Assembly (NCBI GenBank): GCA_043101845.1
Contig: JBICHN010000004.1
Location: 124,001 to 188,000 of the forward strand
Source of the DNA: JBICHN01 sp043101845
GTDB taxonomy: Bacteria > Planctomycetota > Phycisphaerae > Phycisphaerales > UBA5793
Direction of reading: 5' to 3'
DNA length: 64,000 nucleotides
Each line of letters opens with the position of its first letter. The stretch's first letter is position 1. Of the stretch, positions 55,902 to 64,000 are shown in pieces. A model generated the notes under the pieces. That model was given only the letters and a program-made list of their open reading frames with translations, was not told the origin of the DNA and searched no databases. Made by a program: the position numbers and the translations under genes.

Positions 55902-56903
55902 ATGCCCGCCGACGCTTCTCCCCAACCGCCCGAAATTGATCCGCGCCGGCGATCGGCGGAGTTGCTGCGTGGCGTCGGGGCCGCGGCGCCGGACCTCACC
56001 TTCGCCGCCCGGTTTCTCGAGCGGGACCGTCGCGACGATCTCTACGGCGTCGCCGGACTCGCCCGCCTGCTCGCCGAGGTCGTCCAGGCGACGCCGCCCC
56101 TCGACGAGAACGAGGATGGCGACGGAGACGCCGCGTCGGGCTGCGGTTGCGGCGCCGACGGACCCGACGGGCGGGCGACGATCGCCCGCAACATCATCGA
56201 TTACCTCTACGACGAGGCCGATCCGAAGCAATCAACCGGCCGGGTCGAACTCGACGCGGTCGTCCACGCGATCCGCCGGCGCGGTCTCGACCGCGGCGAC
56301 TGGCGCGCCTTCATCGACGGGCTCTTGGAGTGGGCGGCGACGAACCGTGTCGCGACGCCCGGCGCGCTCGACCGCCGTCTCGACGCGATCTTCGCGCCGT
56401 TCATCCGGCTTCTCGCGGCGACGCTCGATCTGCGCCTCAACGAGAACGAACACCAAGCGGCGCACGCGCTCGCACGGGGTGTGGCGCGGGCGCGGCTCTT
56501 CGTCGGAATGCGCGACCAGTGGCGACGCGACCGGGTCTGGATCTCGCATCGCGAGTTGCGCCTGCGCGGCATGTCGGAGCTCGATCTCGCCGAATGGTTC
56601 GATGATGAGGACGCCCGGCTCGGCGCGGCGGAGGCGCCCTGGCGCGAGGCGCTCGAGGCGGAACTCGACCAACTCGAGAAGGAGATCGGTCGGGGGCTCA
56701 CGGCGTTGACGAGCGCCGAGCCGCGCGTGGCGCGGACCGTGACGCTCTATGCGGGCATGTGGTCGCGCGCGGCGCGCGAGTGTCTCTCCGGCGCCGGTTT
56801 CCCCGAGCCGAGTCCCCGCGCGGTGATTGATCGGGCGCGGCGGCGCCGGTTCCGCGCGCTCGCGGGAGCGCTCTTCGCGCGCCCGGCGGAGGAGCCCTCA
56901 TGA
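55902..56903 (+). CDS. divergent squalene/phytoene synthase-like protein
   Basis: A 333-residue protein whose helical pattern follows the trans-isoprenyl diphosphate synthase fold. Matching segments are FAARFLERDRRDDLYGVAGL, FIDGLLEWAATNRVATPG with a following helix FAPFIRLLAATLDL, and GMRDQWRRDRVWISHRELRL then GMSELDLAEW. The first DxxxD motif of true enzymes is not seen and the second is changed to RDQWRRD, so catalysis may be lost. An acidic, Cys/Gly-containing insertion lies near residue 75. GGAG lies nine bases before ATG 55902; a different-frame ATG at 55804 opens a short upstream frame. The stop overlaps the aroK start (ATGA). Confidence 0.55.
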   Translation: MPADASPQPPEIDPRRRSAELLRGVGAAAPDLTFAARFLERDRRDDLYGVAGLARLLAEVVQATPPLDENEDGDGDAASGCGCGADGPDGRATIARNIIDYLYDEADPKQSTGRVELDAVVHAIRRRGLDRGDWRAFIDGLLEWAATNRVATPGALDRRLDAIFAPFIRLLAATLDLRLNENEHQAAHALARGVARARLFVGMRDQWRRDRVWISHRELRLRGMSELDLAEWFDDEDARLGAAEAPWREALEAELDQLEKEIGRGLTALTSAEPRVARTVTLYAGMWSRAARECLSGAGFPEPSPRAVIDRARRRRFRALAGALFARPAEEPS

Positions 56904-57457
56904 GCGGGTCGCCGTCGATCGTCGCGCTCATCGGACCGCGCGGCAGCGGGAAGACGACGCTCGGCCGACGCGTGGCCGAGGCGCTCGGGTGGCGCTTCGT
57001 CGATCTTGACGAGGCGGCGCTCGAGGTCGCCGGGGTGACGAGCGTGCGGGCGGTGTGGGACCGGGGAGGCGAGGCCGCGTGGCGCGAGGCCGAGACGACC
57101 GCGTTCGCCGCGACGCTTGACGGCGCAGCGGGCGACGAGGACCCGCTCGTGCTCGCGCTCGGTGGCGGGGCGCCGCTCGTCCCGGCGATCGGCGCCCGGA
57201 TGCGGGCTGAGGCCGCGTCCGGCCGCATGGTAATCGTCTACCTCGAATGCCGGCCGGAAACGCTTCGTTCGCGACTCCGGGGCGGGACGGAGGACCGGCC
57301 CTCGCTCACCGGGGCGGACCCGCTCGACGAGATCGAAGCCGTCCTCGCCCGCCGCGAACCCGCGTACCGCGACCTCGCCACGGCGGTCATCTCGGGCGAC
57401 GACCGGTCCATCGACAACGCCGTCGCGGCGATCCTCGCGACGGTTCGAAACGCGTAA
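56900..57457 (+). CDS. aroK: shikimate kinase
   Basis: Phosphorylates shikimate in the chorismate pathway. Motifs in 185 aa: Walker A LIGPRGSGKTTLG near residue 11, FVDLDEAALE with shikimate Asp, GGEAAWREAE, LALGGGAPLV, and the LID arginine in RPSLTG. The usual family length is 165-180. Translationally coupled to the upstream isoprenoid-synthase-like gene by an ATGA overlap, an odd pairing for an aromatic amino-acid enzyme. Confidence 0.93.
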   Translation: MSGSPSIVALIGPRGSGKTTLGRRVAEALGWRFVDLDEAALEVAGVTSVRAVWDRGGEAAWREAETTAFAATLDGAAGDEDPLVLALGGGAPLVPAIGARMRAEAASGRMVIVYLECRPETLRSRLRGGTEDRPSLTGADPLDEIEAVLARREPAYRDLATAVISGDDRSIDNAVAAILATVRNA

Positions 57458-57715
57458 ATCCCGCCCTGAAATTGCTTTTTCGGGTTGCGAAGCGGCAGTG
57501 GGCGGCGACAATGCGGGCTGTCGCCGGCGCCTTCTCGCGCCGGTGTGGAGAACGGTGGGGCCGAACCGACGGCCAACTCAATATGGCGAACCGGGGAGCG
57601 TGCGGTGTCGCGCGCCCGCTCGCGTTCATGTGTCGGACGGCTTCGGGAGGATGTCCGGCCCGGGTCAGGGGCCGCGATACGACTGAAGACTCGAGTGAGT
57701 GGAGGAGTTTCTGTG

Positions 57716-58891
57716 ATGCGTCGTATTGGCGTAAAGACTTTGACGACCCTCGCCGCGGTCGGCGCCCTCAGCGCCGGCGTCGCCGCGCAGGATGGACCGA
57801 TCTATTTCCTGACGCCGCTCGGCGACCTGCCCGGCGGCGACTTCGACAGTCGCGCCCGCGGGCTCAACGATGTCGGCCAGGTGGGCGGCGTGAGTGAGAA
57901 CGCGAGCGGCCCGCGCGCGTTTCTCTGGGACGAAGTCGGCGGCATGCAGACCTACGCCGACGCGAACCTCAACGGCGCGTTCAGCTCGACGACCGTCGAC
58001 ATCAACAACGGCGGCCTCATCAGCGGTGAGTCCACCGTCGCGCCCGGCGGCCAGGACAACACCCAGGTCTTCTACTTCGACGGCGTGAGCTTCGTCGAGC
58101 CGTTCGCGGGCGACCCCGACATCGCGTGGTCGCGCGCCGGACAGGTGAACAACAACGGCATCGGCGTCGGCTGGCTCGGCACGACCCCCGCGTCGGGCGG
58201 GCAGACCGAGCAGGGCTTCGCGTACAACTTCGCGACCTCGACGGTGACCCAGCTCTCCGGCCCGGGCGTGTCGAACAACACGGTCGTGAAGGGCATCAAC
58301 GATTCGAATGTCGCGGCCGGCCACTGGTTCGAGAGCGGCGGGTCGACGGCGCGGCGCTGGGACGCGGCCACCGGCGTGTCCCTCGGCGACATCCCCGGCC
58401 TCGCCGGCTTCACCTACAACCGCTCCTCGAACATCAACGAGGCGGGAACGGTCATCGGAGCCAGCGCGAACGACCGCGATTTCCTCGACAGCCGCAACCC
58501 GTGGGTCTGGAACCCCGGCGATGCGGAAGTGACGGCCCTCGGCCTGCTCGCGGGCTATTCGAAGATGGGCGCGAACGACCTGACCGACGATGGCTCCCTC
58601 ATCATCGGCACGGCGTTCAACACCGAAGTCGGCGACGGCGTCGGCGCCGTGTGGACGCTCGGCGGTGGCTGGGTCGATGTGAACACGCTCATCGACTCGA
58701 CCGGCGACGGGTACACCGTGGTCGAGATGGAGAAGATCAACGCCGACGGCTGGATCAGCGCGACCGCGCTGCGCGACGACGGCTCGCTCGAGGCGGTCCT
58801 CCTGCGCATCATTCCGGCGCCGGGCACGCTCATGCTCTTCGCGGGCGCGGCGGGTCTCTTCATGAACGGACGCCGGCGGCGCGGTTCGTAA
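57716..58891 (+). CDS. exported HAF-repeat protein with PEP-CTERM-like tail
   Basis: A 391-residue exported protein. The signal peptide (TLTTLAAVGALSAGVAAQDG) is followed by HAF-type repeats: LGDLPGGDFDSRARGLNDVGQ, LGDIPGLAGFTYNRSSNINEAGTVIG (shortened) and LGLLAGYSKMGANDLTDDGS, with AFLW and WVWN-type strand ends. The C-terminus IPAPGTLMLFAGAAGLFMNG followed by RRRRGS is a PEP-CTERM-like sorting signal (Pro-Ala-Pro-Gly, hydrophobic helix, Arg cluster). GGAGGAG lies eight bases before ATG 57716, and a terminator follows. Likely surface-anchored after processing by an exosortase elsewhere in the genome. Confidence 0.88.
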   Translation: MRRIGVKTLTTLAAVGALSAGVAAQDGPIYFLTPLGDLPGGDFDSRARGLNDVGQVGGVSENASGPRAFLWDEVGGMQTYADANLNGAFSSTTVDINNGGLISGESTVAPGGQDNTQVFYFDGVSFVEPFAGDPDIAWSRAGQVNNNGIGVGWLGTTPASGGQTEQGFAYNFATSTVTQLSGPGVSNNTVVKGINDSNVAAGHWFESGGSTARRWDAATGVSLGDIPGLAGFTYNRSSNINEAGTVIGASANDRDFLDSRNPWVWNPGDAEVTALGLLAGYSKMGANDLTDDGSLIIGTAFNTEVGDGVGAVWTLGGGWVDVNTLIDSTGDGYTVVEMEKINADGWISATALRDDGSLEAVLLRIIPAPGTLMLFAGAAGLFMNGRRRRGS

Positions 58892-58929
58892 GACCGACTT
58901 CGGTTCGTTCCAATTGACGAACAACTCTG

Positions 58930-58972
58930 AACACCCGGGCCAGTATTCGGCCCGGGTGTTTTCGTTTTCTTC
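58930..58972 (+). terminator. rho-independent terminator after HAF-repeat gene
   Basis: 12-bp perfect stem AACACCCGGGCC (58930-58941) / GGCCCGGGTGTT (58949-58960), seven-base loop, then TTTTCGTTTTC. Closes the HAF/PEP-CTERM gene. Confidence 0.9.
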
Positions 58973-59405
58973 TCACGATCGAGGCGCGCGTGGTTGCGGA
59001 TCGCGACTTTCTCGTGGTCGACGCCGATCTCACCCGTAGGATGAAACAGATCGCGCGGGCGCCGCATCGGTACGGAAGGAAGAGGGGGATCTTCGCGGCG
59101 CCGACGCCGGTTCGCCAGAGGGCGGCTGAGCCGGTGTGTCCGGACGGACTTGGCGCGGTCAACCAAGTCGCAGCGCTTCGCTGACGCAGTGAAGCGTGGA
59201 TGGAGTCAGGAGTGAGTGAACGCCGCGCTCGGGCGAGCGCGGGCGTGTCGCGCGCGTCTGACTACGGCCTCACTCGTACGGCGACGCCGACGCCGGCGTC
59301 TCGCGCGATCGCTCATTCGCGGTTCGTCTCAGTCATGCCCATTGTCATTGTCCCGGAACCTGATCACACGCTCGATCCCATTTCGCACATGCTGGAGGAG
59401 ATCTC
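58973..59405. other. gene-free stretch before the methyltransferase
   Basis: No credible gene. Small open frames here (for example 58990-59184) have no family resemblance or good ribosome site. The GC composition matches coding neighbours and no repeat or RNA signature was recognised. Confidence 0.4.
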
Positions 59406-60227
59406 ATGCGAGCGCAAGCCGAAGCCAGTCGAACCATTCAGTCGCAGGACGGCCGGTTCACCTTTCGTTTTCCATCGGATCCCGACGGTCTCGACCAGGA
59501 CCAGGAGTGGTTCGAACTGCAGCGTGACGAGGACGGCGCCGACGCCGACTGGGAGCGCCTGCGCATTCATGACTACGACAAACTCTTCGCGACGCCCGGT
59601 CTCTACGAGGCGCTCGTGTACGACACGCTCAAGTGCCGCAGCCCGCGGCGGCTCGTCGCGCTTCTCCGCGAAGTGCTCGACAACTGGCCGACGAGTCCGG
59701 GCGATCTCCGCGTGCTCGACCTCGGCGCCGGGAACGGCATCGTCGGCGAGCGGCTCCGCGAGGCGAACGCGAAGACCGTCGTGGGGATCGACATTCTTCC
59801 CGAAGCGAAGGCCGCCGCGGTGCGCGACTATCCCGACGCGTACGACGAGTACCTCATCGCCGATCTCACGGAACTCACGGAGGGGCAACAGCGCACGCTC
59901 CGCGAAGCGAACTTCAACGCGTTGACAACCGTCGCGGCGCTCGGCTTCGGCGACATTCCGCCGCGCGCGTTCGCGAACGCGTTCAACTATGTGTCGACGC
60001 CGGGCTGGATCGCATTCACGATCAAGGAGGACTTCCTCAGCGATGGCGACGAGTCCGGCTTCTCGGGGCTGATGAAGACGATGCTCCGTGAGCGCATCAT
60101 CAACCTCGAGGGTCAGCTCCGCATGTTCCATCGCGAATCGCTCGCGGGCGAGAAGCTCTTTTATCTCGGTGTCGTGGCGCGGAAACTGCGCGACATCCCC
60201 GAAGACGCAATCCGCCGCGCGGAGTGA
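59406..60227 (+). CDS. class I SAM-dependent methyltransferase
   Basis: A 273-residue methyltransferase. Motif I is LRVLDLGAGNGIVGERL near residue 105, the ribose-binding acid is in VVGIDILPEAKAA, and motif IV-like IADLTELTEGQQRTL follows. Upstream ~95 residues form an acidic N-terminal extension (DGRFTFRFPSDPDGLDQDQE). Substrate unknown. GGAGGAG five bases before ATG 59406 is a strong ribosome site. Downstream begins the hairpin repeat array; the last coding base is 16 bases before the first degenerate copy. Confidence 0.85.
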   Translation: MRAQAEASRTIQSQDGRFTFRFPSDPDGLDQDQEWFELQRDEDGADADWERLRIHDYDKLFATPGLYEALVYDTLKCRSPRRLVALLREVLDNWPTSPGDLRVLDLGAGNGIVGERLREANAKTVVGIDILPEAKAAAVRDYPDAYDEYLIADLTELTEGQQRTLREANFNALTTVAALGFGDIPPRAFANAFNYVSTPGWIAFTIKEDFLSDGDESGFSGLMKTMLRERIINLEGQLRMFHRESLAGEKLFYLGVVARKLRDIPEDAIRRAE

Positions 60228-60235
60228 GGGCGAAC

Positions 60236-60351
60236 TTCGCCGAATGTGAATACACATGGAGAAGCCGGGTTCGACGAATCGCACGCCCACAAGTTAGCCC
60301 CATGTGAACACACATGGGGGAGCGGGGTTCGATGAGTCGCACGCCCACAAG
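60236..60351. repeat. 58-bp tandem repeat of AT-type hairpins (copies A, B)
   Basis: Two 58-bp units (60236-60293, degenerate copy A; 60294-60351, copy B) sharing the form TTAGCCCC, AT, GTGAAYACAC, AT, GGGGGAGCGG, then a linker with TTCGAYGARTCGCACGCCC. The hairpin is CCCCATGTG / CACATGGGG with an AAYA loop. A third unit, copy C at 60352-60383, begins the larger array. Confidence 0.9.
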
Positions 60352-61004
60352 TTAGCCCCATGTGAATACACATGGGGGAGCGGGATACGACGACTCGTTG
60401 TTCGACAAAATCAAACGCGCGATCCGCCTCGCCGCGAGGAAGACGATCCGGGAGGCGTAGTCGTGGGGATTTGTGTGAGATCAACGGCGCGCGATTCCGT
60501 GCGCCGCTCCCCCGGGTGTGTTCACCCGGGGCTAAGTTGCGCCCCCCCCCCGGCGCCCGCATTCGCACGCCCCTCCCCCCTCCATTTCGCCCCATGTGAA
60601 TACACATGGGGGAGCGGGGTGGATCGACTCGGGGATCGGCGGGTTCACACCCGCGCGCCGCTTTTCCGCGAGGAAAACAGGTTCGTTGTCGTGTTCGTGC
60701 GATTCGTGCGAGATCAACGGCGCGCGATTCCGTGCGCCGCTCCCCCGGGTGTGTTCACCCGGGGCTAAGTTGCGCCCCCGACGCCCGCACTCGCACGCCC
60801 CCCCGTTTCGCCCCATGTGAATACACATGGGGGAGCGGGGTTCGATGACTCATTGATCGACGACTTCACACTCGCGCTCCGCTATGCCGCGATCCGCCTC
60901 GCCGCGAGGAAGACGATCCGGGAGGCGTAGTCGTGGGATTCGTGCGCGATCAACGACGCGCGATTCCGTGCGCCGCTCCCCCGGGTGTGTTCACCCGGGG
61001 CTAA
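60352..61004. repeat. array of ~230-bp units with paired inverted hairpins (copies C-H)
   Basis: Three units of 200-235 bp. Each starts with an AT-type hairpin in forward orientation (C 60352-60383, E 60586-60617, G 60807-60838) and ends with a GG-type hairpin in reverse (D 60504-60535, F 60737-60768, H 60973-61004). Reverse copies read TTAGCCCC, GG, GTGAACACAC, CC, GGGGGAGCGG, so the two types differ by two compensatory base-pair changes in the stem. Units 1 and 3 also share about 45 bp (60421-60466; 60895-60940). E and G carry TTCG in place of TTAG at the left edge. No coding sequence is supported here. Confidence 0.92.
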
Positions 61005-61156
61005 ATTGGCGAGGTGGGTCGCGGGTATGGGGCGTAAAGTCGTCGCGTTGACCGGGTTGGCGGGTTCCCTACGATACGGTCCCTTTCACCCGCCGCGCGG
61101 GCCGTGCCCGGAGCGCGGGAACCGACGCGAATACGAGGCGCCCGACCGAGGACGAT

Positions 61157-62041
61157 ATGAGCGATATGAACCCGCTGGCGTTCAGCACCGTGGCCTGCCC
61201 GGACTGGGACATCGACCGGGTCATCGCCGCGGCGAAGGAATACGGATACGAGGGCGTCGAACTCCGTACCTTCGGCGCCGGGTCGTCGCGCCTCGCGAGC
61301 GATCCCGCCCTGAGCGACGCCGGCAAGGTGCGGGCGAAGTTCGAAGCGGGCGGCGTCACGATCGCCTGCCTCGCCACGAGCCTCGCCCTCCATTACAAGC
61401 GGAAGAGCGAGGCCGAGCAGGCGCTCGAGAGCGGCAAGTCGTACATCGATCTCGCGGCGGCGCTCGGGTGCGAACGCGTGCGCTGCTTCGGCTACCAGAT
61501 CTACCCCGGCGAGCCGTGGCCGACCGGCGTGCGCCGCATCGCCGAGCGGTACCAGCGCCTCGCCGAGCACGCGGAAGACGCGGGCGTCGAAGTGCTCATC
61601 GAGAACGCCGGCTCGTTCGCGCGCGGCAAGGAACTCTGGCAGCTCACGAACTACACCGACCACCCGCTCGTCGGCGTGTGCTGGAATGTCGCGTACGCGG
61701 CGTCGGTCGGCGAGGGGCCGGGCGTGAGCGTCACGACGCTCAACTCGCGCATCCGTTACGCGAAGGTGAAGGATACGATCGTCGGCGAGGGCTCCGGCTT
61801 CACGCCGCTCGGCGAGGGCACGGTCGAGGTCGAGCGCTTCGTCGAACTGCTCCGCGGCATCGGGTACGACGACTGGATCTGCTTCGAGTGGGACAAGGCG
61901 TGGCTGCCTTCGCTCGAGGATCCGGAGACGGCGCTGCCCAAGGCGCGCGAGACGCTCGACGAGTGGATGCGCCTCAAGGTCGACAAGAAGGGCAAGCCGC
62001 TTTCGAAGTGGGAAGCCCCGGCGCTCGAAGTGAAAGCCTGA
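61157..62041 (+). CDS. sugar phosphate isomerase/epimerase (xylose isomerase-like TIM barrel)
   Basis: A 294-residue TIM barrel with family features: YGYEGVELRTFGAG, AGGVTIACLATSLALHY, LAAALGCERVRCFGYQIYPG, VEVLIENAGSF with a metal-ligand Glu, VGVCWNVAYA and ICFEWDKAWLPSLEDPE near the end. The second canonical metal ligand (His/Asp) positions look present in the VKDTI region. GAGG lies upstream of ATG 61157. Likely acts on a sugar or sugar acid; the substrate is unknown. Confidence 0.88.
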   Translation: MSDMNPLAFSTVACPDWDIDRVIAAAKEYGYEGVELRTFGAGSSRLASDPALSDAGKVRAKFEAGGVTIACLATSLALHYKRKSEAEQALESGKSYIDLAAALGCERVRCFGYQIYPGEPWPTGVRRIAERYQRLAEHAEDAGVEVLIENAGSFARGKELWQLTNYTDHPLVGVCWNVAYAASVGEGPGVSVTTLNSRIRYAKVKDTIVGEGSGFTPLGEGTVEVERFVELLRGIGYDDWICFEWDKAWLPSLEDPETALPKARETLDEWMRLKVDKKGKPLSKWEAPALEVKA

Positions 62042-62080
62042 GCGTCGTCGTCATCATCCCGGTCGCAAACTCCGCATCGC

Positions 62081-63004
62081 TTAGATCAGTGTGAGCCAGA
62101 GCCAGAGCACGAGCGTGAACGCCGCGAGGTCGGCGACGCCCGTGAGCGTGATCGCGACGAGCCAGGGGCGCGGCAGGCGCAGATAGCGCGAGCACGCGAA
62201 GCCCCACCAGACCGCGGCCCAGATGACGGGTGGTCCAAGCCACATGAGCCAGTCGGCCGCGCCGTAGAGACGGATTTCCGTTCCGGCCATCGCGAACACC
62301 AGAGTGATCACCGTCCGCGCGAGAATGTAGCCACTCCAGAAGAGGGCGATGCTGAGCAGTCCGTACGCGGCGATGCGAATGATGTGCGAAGCGCGCGCCT
62401 TCGCCCGTCGAAGTGAGATCGGACAGGCGGCGAACGCGGCGGCCTGGAAGACGACCCATCCCACGAAGAGACTCAGAACGATCGCGAGTCGGATCGCGAC
62501 CTCAAGCGAGACCATGAGATCGGTGATCAGGTCGTAGAGGATCACGCCGAAGTCTCGGAAGAGATCGACCGCGAGGGGCGGTGGTCGTATGGAAGCAAGA
62601 TCGGCCGCGATAAAGATCACATAGCACAAGAACGCCACCACGAACACGAACGGCGCCAGGGCGAGCACGGGCCCGATCGCGCCCTCGTGCCGCATCTCGA
62701 CTTCGCGCCAGAAGCGCCAGGGGCGGAGCGTCATGGCGAGCGTTTTGATCGCGCTGCGCACCGGCCGGCGGCGCCAGTGGCGTTCGAAGAGCCAGGGGTG
62801 CTCGGTCTCGTCGAGGAGTTCGCGAGTCTCGTAGTCGAGGCCGCACTCGGCGCAGCGGCCACCGAGCGGCCAGGCGCCGTCTTCGGCGCGTTCGATCTGC
62901 GCGCGGATCGAGCCGCGCTGGTCGTACCCGCAGCGCGGGCATTCGAGCACGGCGCGCTCGAACGCGTCGTCGAGTTGCTCAAGCTCGGGCGCCCTCGGAG
63001 ACAT
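62081..63004 (-). CDS. zinc-ribbon membrane protein
   Basis: A 307-residue protein. The N-terminus carries a zinc-ribbon-like CPRCGYDQRG ... CAECGLDYETRELL, followed by a basic segment and about six hydrophobic segments (for example LALAPFVFVVAFLCYVIFIA and LAIVLSLFVGWVVFQAAAFA). Such ribbon-plus-membrane layouts are frequent in planctomycetes, with no known function. ATG 63004 is preferred; a GTG three codons upstream (63013) is the alternative. It precedes exbD on the same strand but the gap gives no evidence of an operon. Confidence 0.7.
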   Translation of the reverse strand: MSPRAPELEQLDDAFERAVLECPRCGYDQRGSIRAQIERAEDGAWPLGGRCAECGLDYETRELLDETEHPWLFERHWRRRPVRSAIKTLAMTLRPWRFWREVEMRHEGAIGPVLALAPFVFVVAFLCYVIFIAADLASIRPPPLAVDLFRDFGVILYDLITDLMVSLEVAIRLAIVLSLFVGWVVFQAAAFAACPISLRRAKARASHIIRIAAYGLLSIALFWSGYILARTVITLVFAMAGTEIRLYGAADWLMWLGPPVIWAAVWWGFACSRYLRLPRPWLVAITLTGVADLAAFTLVLWLWLTLI

Positions 63005-63037
63005 CGGCGCCACTATACCGGAAATGATTGAGAAGAG

Positions 63038-63487
63038 TTACGGATCCGCGCCGGGCGTCGGCGCCGCGTCGTCGGGCGGGCGGCCGACGATGAAGAACTC
63101 GTCGACGCCCGAGCCGCGCAGGCGGTTCACGAGTTCGATGAAGATCGGCAGGCGGTCCTGGTCGCCCTCGAGCGCCGCGGCGACATAGATGCGCGCCTCC
63201 GGCTTCGCATCGCGCGCTGCGAGCACGCGGGCGATGATCTCGTCGAGCGGCGTGGGCTGCGCATCGACGAAGAGCGCGCCGGATTCATCGAGCGTGATCG
63301 AGATCGCGTCGACATTCGGCGCCGCGCGCCCTTCGGACAGGCCGGGCAGTTCCACGGGGAGGACCTGGGCGCGGATCATGAGCGTCATCGAATAGATGAA
63401 GAAGGTGACGAGCAGGAACACCACATCGATGAGCGGCATGATCTCGAGCCGCGGCTCGTACGAAGCTCGTCGAAGCTGGTAGCGCAC
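63038..63487 (-). CDS. ExbD/TolR biopolymer transport protein
   Basis: A 149-residue protein with one N-terminal transmembrane helix following the signature MPLIDVVFLLVTFFIYSM (key Asp in LIDVV as the proton-path residue). The periplasmic part includes ITLDESGALFVDAQPTPLDE and DRLPIFIELVNRLRGSGVDE, typical of ExbD. Start codon GTG 63487. ExbB is not in the window; the adjacent partial gene at 63526 may belong to the same unit. Confidence 0.9.
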   Translation of the reverse strand: MRYQLRRASYEPRLEIMPLIDVVFLLVTFFIYSMTLMIRAQVLPVELPGLSEGRAAPNVDAISITLDESGALFVDAQPTPLDEIIARVLAARDAKPEARIYVAAALEGDQDRLPIFIELVNRLRGSGVDEFFIVGRPPDDAAPTPGADP

Positions 63488-63525
63488 GCCACGAGTGTAG
63501 CGGCGGCGCGGGGGCCGAACGCGAC

Positions 63526-64000
63526 TTACGCCGCGCGCTCGAGGGTGACCTTTGGGTTCGCCTTGAGAAGCGGGAGCTCGACCTCACGGAAGACGCTGCC
63601 TGGGGCGCCTTCGTTCTCGGCGTCGATCGTCACGGCGCCGGTCGCGGCCGAGACGAACTTGCGATCGAGTTCGATCCAGAGCTTGCGGGCCTGCTCGAAG
63701 GGGATCGTGCCGCCGGGCTCGAAGTACCACTCGTGCTCGAGTTCGCGGCCGGCGGGCGTCGACTCGAGCGATCCCGGGCGCACATGGAGCAGGTGGCGTT
63801 CAATGGAGATCGGCGCGACGTTCCCGGTCGCGCGCCAGACGAGCTGGCGGTTCCAGGGCGTCGAGCGGAGCCGCGCGAGGATGTCGTCGAGGCGGCCGCG
63901 CACGGCGCGCGGCGCCGTGTCGCGCCAGATTGATTCGTCGGGCGTGTACACGAGGTCCGGGCCGCGCATCATGGGTTCGATGAGCATGGCGAAGCGGTAC
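63526..64000 (-). CDS. partial gene cut by the window edge, unknown function
   Basis: The frame reads into the window edge as ...YRFAMLIEPMMRG, so the true start lies beyond base 64000. Visible sequence includes DLVYTPDESIWRDTAPRAVR, LLHVRPGSLESTPAGRELEH, WYFEPGGTIPFEQARKLWIEL and FREVELPLLKANPKVTLERA. No family is recognised. It ends 38 bases before exbD on the same strand. Confidence 0.55.
   Translation of the reverse strand, partial: YRFAMLIEPMMRGPDLVYTPDESIWRDTAPRAVRGRLDDILARLRSTPWNRQLVWRATGNVAPISIERHLLHVRPGSLESTPAGRELEHEWYFEPGGTIPFEQARKLWIELDRKFVSAATGAVTIDAENEGAPGSVFREVELPLLKANPKVTLERAA

Noticed and set aside
58990..59184. Small open frame after the HAF/PEP-CTERM gene.
   Set aside because: No ribosome site, no domain and a composition like shadow frames.
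60236..60383. Possible CRISPR array because of regular 58-base spacing.
   Set aside because: Spacers between copies are themselves similar, not unique, and no cas gene is in the window.
60304..60848. Several overlapping short frames across the hairpin array with repeated MNTHGG or MCIHMG starts.
   Set aside because: They are translations of the repeat itself, present in all frames and both strands, and lack ribosome sites.

Overview
The window is a GC-rich bacterial chromosome segment. Several features together suggest a planctomycete, probably of the Phycisphaerae type. These are an exported HAF-repeat protein ending in a PEP-CTERM-like Pro-Ala-Pro-Gly / hydrophobic / Arg-rich tail, an ECF-like sigma factor divergent from a membrane Ser/Thr kinase, a long MoxR-DUF58-BatA-like operon with a giant coiled-coil partner, a CPXCG mini-protein, and IleS with a degenerate C-terminal zinc finger. 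This is inference; no rRNA or convincing tRNA gene was found in the window.

Layout. 0-8 kb: purA, an M29 aminopeptidase, an alpha/beta-hydrolase lipoprotein, then a minus-strand run lemA - M48 protease - CPXCG protein - AI-2E/PerM permease. 8.4-9.4 kb: a RAYT-like HUH transposase gene between two nearly identical 161-bp palindromic repeats. 9.4-15 kb: ATP-grasp, pdxH, membrane proteins and a second M48 protease. 15-19.6 kb: an ECF-like sigma factor, a kinase with an FG-GAP ectodomain and a secreted FG-GAP paralogue. 19.7-22.9 kb: ileS preceded by an apparent Ile-sensing leader-peptide attenuator. 23-30 kb: DUF2617, a HEAT-repeat protein, an MBL-fold hydrolase, dnaA with a promoter and DnaA boxes, and mutM. 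30-43.7 kb: a MoxR/DUF58/VWA/DUF4175-like/squalene-cyclase-repeat operon with start-stop overlaps. 43.7-54.6 kb: sthA, a receiver/PEP-pyruvate-binding fusion, an M1 aminopeptidase, small beta-repeat proteins, an HDOD response regulator and a GT2-methyltransferase fusion. 54.6-58.9 kb: small orphan proteins, a candidate ncRNA with terminator, a divergent squalene/phytoene-synthase-like protein overlapping aroK, and the HAF/PEP-CTERM protein. 59-64 kb: a methyltransferase, a dense array of covarying hairpin repeats, a TIM-barrel isomerase, a zinc-ribbon membrane protein, ExbD and a partial gene.

The most notable items are: (i) the hairpin array at 60.2-61.0 kb, whose two stem variants differ by compensatory base pairs and lie in opposite orientations; (ii) the leader peptide with four Ile codons, followed by an intrinsic terminator, upstream of ileS; (iii) the RAYT-like gene with its paired palindromes; and (iv) the sigma factor / FG-GAP kinase / secreted FG-GAP trio, which looks like a surface-sensing or matrix-sensing unit.
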